This document shows, in pieces, positions 26,901-34,036 of a stretch of 64,000 nucleotides of DNA. Both the position numbers and the translations under genes were made by a program. The notes below the pieces were generated by a model. The model was given only the letters and a program-made list of their open reading frames with translations, had not been told where the DNA came from and did no database searches. The stretch's first letter is position 1, and each line of letters begins with the position of its first letter. The DNA comes from Eleftheria terrae (GTDB lineage Bacteria > Pseudomonadota > Gammaproteobacteria > Burkholderiales > Burkholderiaceae_C): the NCBI RefSeq assembly GCF_030419005.1, contig NZ_CP106951.1, forward strand, positions 4,774,001 to 4,838,000, written 5' to 3'.

Positions 26901-27173
26901 GGCGGGCTGCAGCAGTGCGTCCGGGCCGCCCGGCAGGTCCACCTCGATCTCGTGGCGCTCGAACTCCGGCGGGTCGGCCAGCTGTATCGCATCCAGGTAG
27001 CGTCCCTGGTCCAGCCACTCGGCCTGCACCGCGCGCGCCAGCTTGCGTGCCATGGCCGGCGCGCTGCTGCCGAGCCAGGCCACCTCGGGAAAGGCCAGCG
27101 GCGTGACGACGGTCTCGCCGGAAACGGTGGTGAGCTCGAAGAAGGCGAGCGGGGGCAGGCTCGTAGGTCGCAT
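23928..27173 (-). CDS. ClpA/ClpB-like double AAA+ ATPase (first of three)
   Basis: A 1081-residue ATPase, first large gene of the operon. N-terminal domain ~1-200 (FFELTTVSGETVVTPLAFPEV) has no Clp repeats. NBD1: Walker A GAEGSGKT (229-236); Walker B replaced (LMLYVGHLAEL), so hydrolysis there is unlikely. NBD2 is intact: GPTGVGKT (498-505), VVLFDELEKA (561-570), TSNLGA (605-610), FRPELFNRID. The GYVG pore loop after RLLG is absent. A ~350-residue C-terminal extension (from ~735) has coiled-coil-like and Trp-rich segments (FPWPQKEG, WRLWEDDRKTD). No strong ribosome site at 27173, so the start is less certain; it lies 90 bases after the small leading gene. Confidence 0.83.
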   Translation of the reverse strand: MRPTSLPPLAFFELTTVSGETVVTPLAFPEVAWLGSSAPAMARKLARAVQAEWLDQGRYLDAIQLADPPEFERHEIEVDLPGGPDALLQPARRVRHVAFLASGRAGARSLACVPALGIVALAETGLLREAVVEAIRLEHRREGRQADVRRQVAAAWFEQVELKQLPLELVFHSAEALRRLQEQRSEPLLEAVADEMHVATRPAAGLADPLAALLRAAEGPFARSVLVVGAEGSGKTALLQQYVRERRRRGLAAPWETSAARLIQGLTRDGGWQHALAVLCHELAQRDLMLYVGHLAELFEVGQYQGNAVSLGDALREPLARGRLMLLAEATPAELARIELRSPGFSALFQAVTLPELTEAAQEQVIVEAVGALAQEHRVALSQEAVAEVLALQRRFSPYSGFPGKGIRFFEELILHARGQSPRLGRDEALDAFCAETGMPRRMLDARLPLDLAEVDAFFRRRLFGQDEALDVVTGLLATTKTGLARTGKPIASLLLIGPTGVGKTETAKALAEFMFGDPRRMIRIDMSEYADPHAVLRLLGDLGGDEGVLIGAVRRQPFSVVLFDELEKADPSFFDLLLQVLGEGRLTGGNGLTANFCGCFVVMTSNLGAEVMQRAPIAMTERRDDPRRHFEQAVQDAFRPELFNRIDHIVPYAALSSAQRAPIFAREMALMRQREGLLERNVELALANDVADALAALPGDPRYGARDVQRVLRRHLLLPLAHALAPHAYVAPLAVQLRPGAPGALALQAEPLQRPVDPTPLQAADALAEARRHWQRVTEGPLFVNLVNQVFRLEKQRQRYEHKRRRAPQLPHWDGTEDAARARSLAAVQQDAEALFAEIADLEGQALLALAGEHAAPPDVAAWRGRFLAFKQQAFHAARPASARCTVGLYASPRLLPVLHQAWCEVAARAGFEARSQVVRLADETHRPAPPREPDAASDGPARNEEAAAARASAYRKFPWPQKEGRHALMVGFEIEFSGPAAFDYFRQEGGVWRLWEDDRKTDAWVSVRNQPLAEFETPHQVHRQHFFDGLPVHRQLKQGLLSDPGADWRCEFPDEFAWKRVLDRHFEALIDRMLLGEDV

Positions 27174-27263
27174 CGGACGCGCAGCAGCAGGGCAAACGGC
27201 GGATTCTGCCGCAGCAGCGCGCCGGCCCGCATGCCGCCCGGGGCCCCCAGGCGGGGGTGTCGC

Positions 27264-27791
27264 TCAGGCGCCGGCGGCCAGGGCACCCAATGGTGCCCCA
27301 CCGGTGGCCCGCGCCACTGCGGCCGTCTCGCCCGCGCGCTCGGCCGCGTAGCGCTCGCTGCAGAGCCGCTGCACCGTCTCCCACAACGGCGCGCGTTCCG
27401 CGTGCACGCAGTAGATGGAGCGGTTCGGTGCGGCCGAAGCGGGCAGCAGGATCGCCGCCGCGCGGGCGCGGGCCATCGAGCGCTGCCACCAGGCGATCGG
27501 CCGGCCCCGCGCATCCAGCAGGGTGCGGATCATGGTCAGCGACACCGGCCGGCCGGCTGCGCCGGCATCGGCCGCTTCCGCCAGGCAGTAGCGCAGCTCC
27601 AGCACCCGGGCCCGCGGCGCCTCCCACAGCACCGTTTCGGCGTCTCCGCAGCAGCTCAGCAGGCGGTCGACGCCGTACTCCCAGTCCGCCTGCAGCGGCT
27701 CGGGAACCGGCTCGGCCGGCGACAGGCGGTACAGTCGCAGGGCCGGCACGCGGGCCGGACGCAGGGGCAGCAGGCGGGGCAGGGCGGGCAT
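27264..27791 (-). CDS. Small protein leading the AAA+ operon, unknown function
   Basis: A 175-residue protein. Start MPALPRLLPLRP at 27791 is set by AAGGAG 9 bases upstream. An N-terminal Pro/Leu/Arg-rich stretch is followed by a mixed alpha/beta body (DWEYGVDRLLSCCGDAETVLWEA, RVLELRYCLAEA, IAWWQRSMARARAAAILLP, SIYCVHAERAPLWETVQRLC) and an Ala/Gly-rich tail. No family recognised and no membrane segment. As the first gene of a four-gene unit it may be an adaptor, target or regulator of the three ATPases. Confidence 0.6.
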   Translation of the reverse strand: MPALPRLLPLRPARVPALRLYRLSPAEPVPEPLQADWEYGVDRLLSCCGDAETVLWEAPRARVLELRYCLAEAADAGAAGRPVSLTMIRTLLDARGRPIAWWQRSMARARAAAILLPASAAPNRSIYCVHAERAPLWETVQRLCSERYAAERAGETAAVARATGGAPLGALAAGA

Positions 27792-27914
27792 GGCGGTTCT
27801 CCTTCTCGACGCCGGCATTCTGGGAAGGCCGGGTTAAGAAGTCTTTAATGGCGTTCCGGCACACTGCGCGGCACGGCGGGCGCCCGCCCTGACAGATGCT
27901 TTTGAGGTGGAACG

Positions 27915-28580
27915 ATGCACTTGCTGCTGGTCGAGGACGACGACATGCTGGCCGAGGCGGTCCGCGACGGCCTGCAGCGGGCCGGCTACACGGTCGACCG
28001 CGCGCCTGACGCGCCGGCCGCGCGCCTGGCGCTCACCGACCACGCCTACCACGCGGTGCTGCTCGACCTGGGCCTGCCCGGCGGCTCCGGCCTGGCGGTG
28101 TTGCAGGGCCTGCGGGCACGCTACGACGCCACACCGGTCCTCATCATCACCGCCCGCGACCAGCTCAGCGACCGCATCCACGGCCTGGACGCCGGCGCCG
28201 ACGACTACGTGGCCAAGCCCTTCCAGCTCGACGAGCTGTGCGCCCGCCTGCGGGCGGTGGTGCGGCGCAGCCAGGGCCGGGTCTCGCCGCTGATCAGCCA
28301 CGGCAAGGTCTGCATCGACCCGGCGAAGCGCGTCGTGACCCGCGACGGCGAGCCGGTGTCGCTCAGCGTGCACGAGTACCGCACGCTGCTGGCCCTGATG
28401 GAGAAGCGCGGCTGGGTGGTCACCCGCGACCAGCTGCAGGATGCGGTCTATGGCGGCAGCAGCAGCATCGAGAGCAACACCATCGCGGTCTACATCCACC
28501 AGCTGCGGCGCAAGCTCGGCGACGATCTGATCGTCACCGTGCACGGCTTTGGCTACCGGGTGGGCGAGGAGCGCGCATGA
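27915..28580 (+). CDS. OmpR/QseB-type response regulator
   Basis: A 221-residue regulator. Receiver domain 1-115: acidic pocket Glu7/Asp8, phospho-acceptor Asp51 in LLDLGLPGGSG, TARD and Lys101 in YVAKPF. Winged-helix DNA-binding domain ~125-221 (SVHEYRTLLALMEKRGWVVTRDQL, VYIHQLRRKLG, VHGFGYRVG). The order and sequence are of the QseB/PmrA/BasR kind. It overlaps its sensor kinase by ATGA. Divergent from the AAA+ operon across ~120 bases, so it may control that operon as well as itself. Confidence 0.93.
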   Translation: MHLLLVEDDDMLAEAVRDGLQRAGYTVDRAPDAPAARLALTDHAYHAVLLDLGLPGGSGLAVLQGLRARYDATPVLIITARDQLSDRIHGLDAGADDYVAKPFQLDELCARLRAVVRRSQGRVSPLISHGKVCIDPAKRVVTRDGEPVSLSVHEYRTLLALMEKRGWVVTRDQLQDAVYGGSSSIESNTIAVYIHQLRRKLGDDLIVTVHGFGYRVGEERA

Positions 28581-30004
28581 AGTCGCTGCGGGTGCGCCTG
28601 CTGGTGGTGCTGCTGTCCACGATGCTGCTGTTCTGGGGCGTGTGGATTGGCTGCCAGGTGGTGCAGATGGGCCGGCACCAGACCGGCCAGTGGGACGCGA
28701 TGCTGCGCGACATCGCCACCCAGATCCTGCTGACCCTGCCGGCCGACGCCGGCAGCCAGCCCATCAGCAAGGCGCGCTTCCGGCTGCCGCCGCAGGCGGA
28801 CGACTACCACGGCGACAAGGTCAGCTTCCAGGCCTGGCGCCACCGCCAGCGCCTGGCCTTGCAGTCGCCGGGCGCGCCCGACCTGCCGATCAAGCCTGAT
28901 TTCCGCGACGGCTTCGACGAAGTGGAGGTGGCCGGCGAGACCTGGCGCGTCTATGCCGTGTCGGATGCCACCGGCACGCTGCAGATCCAGGTTGGCAAGC
29001 CCAAGACGCTGCTGATGGCCGACCTGCGGCGCTGGGCCAAGATCAGCCTGTCGTCGGCGCTGCTGGTGCTGGTGCTGCTGAAGGCCGCCATCTGGGGGGT
29101 GGTGCACTGGTCGTTCCGGCCGGTGGCCGCGGCGCAGCGGGCGCTCAGCCGCCGCAGCCCGCTCGACCTGGAGCCGCTGCCGACCCAGGGGCTGCCCCTG
29201 GAGGTACAGCCCCTGGTGGCGTCCTTCAACCGCCTGCTGAGCCAGCTCGACACCGCCCTGCAGGCCGAGAAGCGCTTCATCGCCGACGCCGCGCACGAGT
29301 TGCGCACACCGCTGGCGGCGCTGCTGGCGCATGCCCAGCTGGCCGCCTCGGCCGACAAGCCGCAGGAAGCCAAGGCCTCGCTGCTCAAGCTGATTGCCGG
29401 CGTCGAGCGCAGCACCCGGCTGTCGGAGCAGCTGCTCGACCTGGCCCGCATCGACGCCTCGCAGCCGCGCCGGGGCGAGCCGGTGGAGCTGTACGAGACC
29501 ATCGAGCTGATCGCCCGCGACTTCGAGGTGGTGGCCCAGCAGAAGCAGCAGCGCATCGTGCTCGACGTGGAGCCCTGCGTGATCAGCGGCCATGTCGACG
29601 CGCTCGGCATCCTGCTGCGCAACCTGATCGACAACGCCCTGCGCTACACCCCGCCCGGCGGGCGCTGCGTGGTGTCCTGCCGCTGCGGCCCGGAGGGCTC
29701 GCAACAGGCCGTGCGGCTGATGGTGGCCGACAACGGCCCCGGCGTGCCGCCGCAGGAACACGAGCGCATCTTCGACCGCTTCTACCGCGTGCCGGGAGTG
29801 GGCGGGCGCGGCAGTGGCATCGGCCTGTCGCTGGTGTCGCGGATCGCTCAGCTGCATGGCACCTGCGTGCAGGTCGGCGAGGGCCTGGACGGGCGCGGCC
29901 TGGCGGTGTGGCTGGACTTCGAGCCCCTGTCCGCCCTGCCGCCGCCGGCTGCCCAGCCGGCCGCCGCCCTGCCGCGCACGCCACGTGCTGCTGAGGCCTT
30001 CTGA
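28577..30004 (+). CDS. QseC-like sensor histidine kinase
   Basis: A 475-residue membrane kinase paired with the response regulator just upstream. TM1 ~8-30, a periplasmic sensor of ~125 residues (QPISKARFRLPPQADDYHGD), TM2 ~156-180, a short HAMP-like linker, DHp domain with the phospho-His at ~240 in FIADAAHELRTPLAALL, and CA domain with N-box NLIDNALRYTPPGG, G1 DNGPGVPP and G2 GRGSGIGLSL. The C-terminus has an unusual Pro/Ala tail of ~35 residues. The signal is unknown. Confidence 0.92.
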   Translation: MKSLRVRLLVVLLSTMLLFWGVWIGCQVVQMGRHQTGQWDAMLRDIATQILLTLPADAGSQPISKARFRLPPQADDYHGDKVSFQAWRHRQRLALQSPGAPDLPIKPDFRDGFDEVEVAGETWRVYAVSDATGTLQIQVGKPKTLLMADLRRWAKISLSSALLVLVLLKAAIWGVVHWSFRPVAAAQRALSRRSPLDLEPLPTQGLPLEVQPLVASFNRLLSQLDTALQAEKRFIADAAHELRTPLAALLAHAQLAASADKPQEAKASLLKLIAGVERSTRLSEQLLDLARIDASQPRRGEPVELYETIELIARDFEVVAQQKQQRIVLDVEPCVISGHVDALGILLRNLIDNALRYTPPGGRCVVSCRCGPEGSQQAVRLMVADNGPGVPPQEHERIFDRFYRVPGVGGRGSGIGLSLVSRIAQLHGTCVQVGEGLDGRGLAVWLDFEPLSALPPPAAQPAAALPRTPRAAEAF

Positions 30005-30032
30005 CCCAGGTGACCGTGAAAGGCAGGTGTTG

Positions 30033-31070
30033 ATGGACAGCGTGGATCTGGAGGTACTGAGCCGTGCCGCGGCCTGGCGCGCCCAAGGCCGCGGCGTGCT
30101 GCTGGTGACGGTGGTCAGGACCTGGGGCTCCTCCCCGCGGCCGGAGGGCGCCATGCTGGCGCTGCGCGACGATGGGCGCGCGGTGGGCTCCGTCTCGGGC
30201 GGCTGCATCGAAGACGACCTGATCGCCCGCGTGCAGGCCGGCGGCATCCCCGCGGCCCGGCCCGAGGTGGTGAGCTATGGCATCTCGGCCGAGGAGGCAC
30301 GGCGCTTCGGGCTGCCCTGTGGCGGCACCTTGCAGCTGGTCTGCGAGCCGCTGCATGCGGCCAGCCGCATCGAGGAACTGCTGGCCGCGGTGCAGCAGCG
30401 GCGCCTGGTGGCGCGCCGCCTCGACCTGGCGACCGGCGCGGTCGACCTCACCCCGGCGCAGCCCTCGGCGGGCCTGGCCTTCGACGGCCGTAGCCTGACC
30501 ACCCTCCACGGCCCGCGCCTGCGGCTGCTGGTGATCGGCGCCGGCCAGCTGTCGAAGTTCCTGTGCCAGATCGCACTCGGCCTCGACTTCGACGTGCTCG
30601 TCTGCGACCCGCGCGAGGAATACCACGAAGGCTGGGCGCTGCCCGGCGTGCGCCTGAGCCGCGCGATGCCCGACGACCTGGTGGCCGAGATCCGCCCCGA
30701 CGAGCGCACCGCCGTGGTCGCGCTGACACACGACCCCAAGCTGGACGACCTGGCCCTGATGGAGGCGCTGCGCTCACCGGCCTTCTATGTCGGCGCCCTC
30801 GGCTCGCGCCGCAACAACGAGGCGCGGCGCGAGCGGCTGCGCGACCATTTCGGCCTCACCCCGGCGCAGCTGGCCCGGCTGCACGGACCGGTGGGCCTCT
30901 ACATCGGCAGTCGCACGCCACCGGAGATCGCGGTGTCGATCGCGGCGGAGATCATCGCTGCCAAGAACGGTGTCCCGGCGGCCACCGACATGGCACGAGC
31001 CAAGGCCGCCGCCGCCGTGGTGCCCGGGCCGGGCTGCGGCCTCGCCGGCCAGCAGCCGCAGCCGTCCTGA
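30033..31070 (+). CDS. XdhC-family protein (molybdoenzyme maturation)
   Basis: A 345-residue protein with both halves of the XdhC/CoxI family: the N-terminal XdhC domain (VVRTWGSSPRPEGAMLAL, GSVSGGCIEDDL, FGLPCGGTLQL) and the C-terminal Rossmann-like domain (LLVIGAGQLSKFLCQIA, DVLVCDPREEY, FYVGALGSRRNN, YIGSRTPPEIAVSIAAEI). Such proteins bind and sulfurate molybdenum cofactor and deliver it to xanthine dehydrogenase-type enzymes. No xdhA/xdhB genes are adjacent, so its client is elsewhere. Not obviously linked to the two-component genes before it. Confidence 0.9.
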   Translation: MDSVDLEVLSRAAAWRAQGRGVLLVTVVRTWGSSPRPEGAMLALRDDGRAVGSVSGGCIEDDLIARVQAGGIPAARPEVVSYGISAEEARRFGLPCGGTLQLVCEPLHAASRIEELLAAVQQRRLVARRLDLATGAVDLTPAQPSAGLAFDGRSLTTLHGPRLRLLVIGAGQLSKFLCQIALGLDFDVLVCDPREEYHEGWALPGVRLSRAMPDDLVAEIRPDERTAVVALTHDPKLDDLALMEALRSPAFYVGALGSRRNNEARRERLRDHFGLTPAQLARLHGPVGLYIGSRTPPEIAVSIAAEIIAAKNGVPAATDMARAKAAAAVVPGPGCGLAGQQPQPS

Positions 31071-31111
31071 GGCTGCGGGCGCCCGGCCTGGCGGCCGCAG
31101 CCTTCACACAA

Positions 31112-31140
31112 CTTTACCGGCGCGGCACGGTGGCTTTACC
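31112..31140. promoter_or_regulatory. CTTTACC direct repeat, putative response-regulator box
   Basis: Two CTTTACC copies start exactly 22 bases apart (31112 and 31134), i.e. GGTAAAG on the other strand. GTAAA is the half-site of CpxR-type regulators, and 22 bases is two helical turns. It lies ~58 bases before the CpxP/Spy-like gene and upstream of a CpxRA-like pair, so autoregulation is plausible. A CATGACGTCATG palindrome follows at 31153-31164. Confidence 0.45.
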
Positions 31141-31197
31141 TGGGGCCGCGAGCATGACGTCATGGGCGCCGTGCCCGAGTCCTGCAAGGAGTGCATC

Positions 31198-31791
31198 GTG
31201 ACCAAGTTCAACACCGCCAACACCACCACCACCGCCGCCCCGGCCCCGGCGCGCCGTTCGCTCAAGGGCCTGGCGCTCGGCCTCGTGCTCGGCCTGGCCG
31301 CCGCGGCCGCCGTGCCGGTGCTGGCCCATGGCCATGGCGGCCCCGGCCACCATGGCGGCATGGGCATGGGCATGCCCGGCGCGTTCATGGGCAGCCCGGA
31401 ACGGGTCGAGCGCATGGTCGACCGGCTGCTCAAGGACCTCAACGCCACCGACGCGCAGCGTGCCCAGGTCAAGCAGATCGCGCTGTCTGCCGCCAACGAC
31501 CTGAAGGGCCAGCGCGAGGCCGGGCGCGCGCTGCGCCAGCAGGCCATGGCGCTGTTCGCCCAGCCCACCGTCGACGCCAATGCGGTCGAGGCGCTGCGGC
31601 AGCAGCAGATGGCGCATGCCGACCAGGTGTCGCGCCGCGTCAGCCAGGCCATGATCGAGGTCAGCCGGGTGCTGACCCCCGAGCAGCGCCTGCAGCTTGC
31701 CGAGCGCATGAAGCAGCATGCCGAGCGCTGGAAGCAGCACGGCGAGCAGGCACGCGAGAAGGCGGCCCAGTCGCCCAAGCCGCAGCAGTGA
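31198..31791 (+). CDS. Spy/CpxP-like periplasmic protein
   Basis: A 197-residue protein. The GTG at 31198 follows AAGGAG by 6 bases, preferred over an ATG at 31162 without a site. Signal sequence ~20-45 with RRSLKG before a long hydrophobic core, cleaved after VLA. The mature N-terminus is His/Gly/Met-rich (HGHGGPGHHGGMGMGM), a likely metal-binding stretch, followed by long helices with the LTPEQRLQLAERM (LTxxQ) motif of Spy/CpxP/ZraP proteins. It is a periplasmic chaperone or stress/metal sensor accessory to the two-component genes just downstream. Confidence 0.82.
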   Translation: MTKFNTANTTTTAAPAPARRSLKGLALGLVLGLAAAAAVPVLAHGHGGPGHHGGMGMGMPGAFMGSPERVERMVDRLLKDLNATDAQRAQVKQIALSAANDLKGQREAGRALRQQAMALFAQPTVDANAVEALRQQQMAHADQVSRRVSQAMIEVSRVLTPEQRLQLAERMKQHAERWKQHGEQAREKAAQSPKPQQ

Positions 31792-31898
31792 GCGACGCCT
31801 CCTCTGCCTGAGCGGAGGTGCGCGGCACCGCCGCCCCCGGGGCGCGCGGTGCTGCGCGCTATGCTTTGCGCCACTCCTGATTGCCCAATGTTTCTGCC

Positions 31899-32621
31899 AT
31901 GTCCGCTCGCCTGCTCCTGATCGATGACGACACCCGGCTCACCGGCATGGTGGGCGACTACCTGCGCCAGGCCGGCTACCTGGTCGAGACGGCGCCCACC
32001 CTGCGGGCCGCGCGCGAGCGGCTGGAGGCGCGCGAGCCGGCCATCGACGCGGTGCTGCTCGACCTGATGCTGCCCGACGGCGACGGCCTCGACCTGTGCC
32101 GGCAGCTGCGGGCCCAGGCGCGCACCCGTGCGCTGCCGGTGCTGATGCTGACCGCGCGCGGCGAGCCGATGGACCGGGTGGTGGGCCTCGAGCTGGGGGC
32201 CGACGACTACCTGCCCAAGCCCTTCGAAGCGCGCGAGCTGCTGGCCCGCGTGCGCGCGCTGCTGCGCCGCAGCAGCGGCGCGCCGGCTGCCGACGATGCA
32301 GAAGTGAAGCGTTTCGGGCGGCTGGAGATCGACCTGGGTGCCCGCATCGCCCGGCTCGACAGCCGCGAATGCGAGCTCACCAGCTACCAGTTCCAGATGC
32401 TCGCGGTGCTGGCGCAGCAGCCGGGACGGGTGCTCTCGCGCGACCAGATCATGGATGCACTCAAGGGCCACGCGCTGGAGGCCTTCGACCGTTCCATCGA
32501 CGTGCACATCTCCCGCATTCGCGCCGCGATCGAGGACGACCCCAAGAACCCGCGCCGCATCCTCACCATCCGCGGTGCCGGCTACATGTTCGCCAAGAAG
32601 CAGGACGGCGAGCGCGACTGA
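31899..32621 (+). CDS. CpxR/OmpR-type response regulator
   Basis: A 240-residue regulator starting MSARLLLIDDD at 31899. Receiver: Asp9-Asp11 acidic cluster, phospho-Asp55 in LLDLMLPDGDG, TARG, Lys107 in YLPKPF. The winged helix (SRECELTSYQFQMLAVLAQQPGRVLSRDQI, DVHISRIRAAIEDD, IRGAGYMF) is of the CpxR/RstA type. It is joined to its kinase by TGATG and preceded by the Spy/CpxP-like gene, so the three genes look like an envelope-stress or metal-response unit. Confidence 0.92.
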   Translation: MSARLLLIDDDTRLTGMVGDYLRQAGYLVETAPTLRAARERLEAREPAIDAVLLDLMLPDGDGLDLCRQLRAQARTRALPVLMLTARGEPMDRVVGLELGADDYLPKPFEARELLARVRALLRRSSGAPAADDAEVKRFGRLEIDLGARIARLDSRECELTSYQFQMLAVLAQQPGRVLSRDQIMDALKGHALEAFDRSIDVHISRIRAAIEDDPKNPRRILTIRGAGYMFAKKQDGERD

Positions 32622-33997
32622 TGAAAAGCCTCTACCTGCGCATCTACCTCACCGTGGTGGCGGTGCTGCTGCTGTTCGCGCTGGTGGCCGGCTGGCTGTT
32701 CCAGCACAACCTGGAGAACGAGCGCCAGCAGGAGCAGGCCGTCTGGTCCGACCGCATGGCCGCCTGGGGCGAGCTGGCCCAGAACAACCTGCCCGGCCCC
32801 GATGCGCCCGAGGCCGAGCAGCGCGCGGCCTTGCTCGAATGGGCCGAGCGGCTGCGCCTGCCGCTCGCGCTGGACAGCGCCGACGGCCGCCGCATCGCCA
32901 CCTCCGCCACCTTCGAGCGGGTCGAGCAGGAAGGGCCCCGGCGGCGCTTTCGCCTGCCGCTGAGCGACGGGCGCCTGATCTGGGTGCTGCGCGGCAACCG
33001 CGGCACGCGCGACGGTGCGCGCGCCGCCTCGGGTGCGCTGCCTGGGGTGCCCGGCCGCGAGGCCGACAGCGCGCGGCCGTCTCGCCACGGCGGACCGCTG
33101 GAGCCGCCGCCCTTCCTGCGTGGTGGCGGCCTGGTGGTGGCGCTGGTGGTGTTGTTCTTCGCCGTCTCGGCCGGGGCCTGGCCGGTGGTGCGGCGGCTGA
33201 CCCGCCAGCTCGAAGCACTCAAGGGCGGCGTGGAACGCTTCGGCGCCGGCCAGCTGAGCCACCGGGTGGCGGTGAGCGGCCGTGACGAGGTGGCCGCGGT
33301 CGCCGCCAGCTTCAACCAGGCGGCTGACCGCATCGAGGCGCTGGTGCGCTCGCACCAGTCGCTGCTGGCCAATGCCTCGCACGAGCTGCGCTCGCCGCTG
33401 GCGCGGCTGAAGATGGCCGTGTCGTTGATGGAGTCGGCCTCGCCCGAAGGGCGCGCGGGGCTGAAGCAGGAGATCGAGCACAACATCCGCGAGCTGGACG
33501 CGCTGGTCGAGGAAGTGCTGCTGGCCAGCCGGCTCGATGCCATGCCGCCGCTCGATCTCGCCGAGCCGGTCGAGTTGCTGGCGCTGGCCGCGGAAGAGGG
33601 CGCCCATGTCGATGCCCAGGTGAGCGGTCGCCAGGTGACTGTGCCGGGCGATGAACGCCTGCTGCGCCGCGCCCTGCGCAACCTGCTGGAGAACGCGCGC
33701 CGCTATGGCGGCAGCGAGCCGCCGGAGGTGTCGGTGAGCCTGCAGGGTGGGGAAGCCGTGGTGCAGGTCTGCGACCGGGGGCCGGGCGTACCGCCCGAGC
33801 AGCGCGAGCGCATCTTCGAGGCCTTCTACCGCATGCCCGGACATGCCGAGTATGCCGGCGGCGTCGGCCTCGGCCTGAGCCTGGTGCGCCAGATTGCGCA
33901 GCGCCACGGTGGCGTGGTGCGCTGCGACGGGCGCGAGGGCGGCGGCAGCTGCTTCAGCCTGCGCCTGCCGCTGGGCAGGGACCCCGCGGCAGCCTGA
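32621..33997 (+). CDS. CpxA-like sensor histidine kinase
   Basis: A 458-residue membrane kinase. TM1 ~8-27; periplasmic domain ~28-168 with an Arg/Gly-rich end (RGTRDGARAASGALPG); TM2 ~169-190; HAMP (~190-245, RLTRQLEALKGGVERFGAGQLSHRV); DHp with the phospho-His near 254 in LLANASHELRSPLARLKM; CA domain with NLLENARRYGG, DRGPGVPPEQ and GGVGLGLSL. SHELRSPLARL is typical of CpxA/RstB-class kinases. The last ~10 residues are not conserved. Confidence 0.92.
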   Translation: MKSLYLRIYLTVVAVLLLFALVAGWLFQHNLENERQQEQAVWSDRMAAWGELAQNNLPGPDAPEAEQRAALLEWAERLRLPLALDSADGRRIATSATFERVEQEGPRRRFRLPLSDGRLIWVLRGNRGTRDGARAASGALPGVPGREADSARPSRHGGPLEPPPFLRGGGLVVALVVLFFAVSAGAWPVVRRLTRQLEALKGGVERFGAGQLSHRVAVSGRDEVAAVAASFNQAADRIEALVRSHQSLLANASHELRSPLARLKMAVSLMESASPEGRAGLKQEIEHNIRELDALVEEVLLASRLDAMPPLDLAEPVELLALAAEEGAHVDAQVSGRQVTVPGDERLLRRALRNLLENARRYGGSEPPEVSVSLQGGEAVVQVCDRGPGVPPEQRERIFEAFYRMPGHAEYAGGVGLGLSLVRQIAQRHGGVVRCDGREGGGSCFSLRLPLGRDPAAA

Positions 33998-34036
33998 CAG
34001 GCATCGATCGGGCGGCGCCGGTGTCGGCCCGCCGGT

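Noticed and set aside
18395-27173. The ATPases as ClpV of a type VI secretion system
   Set aside because: ClpV is normally one protein with a Clp N-terminal domain and next to tss genes. Here there are three, with other N-terminal domains and no tss genes.
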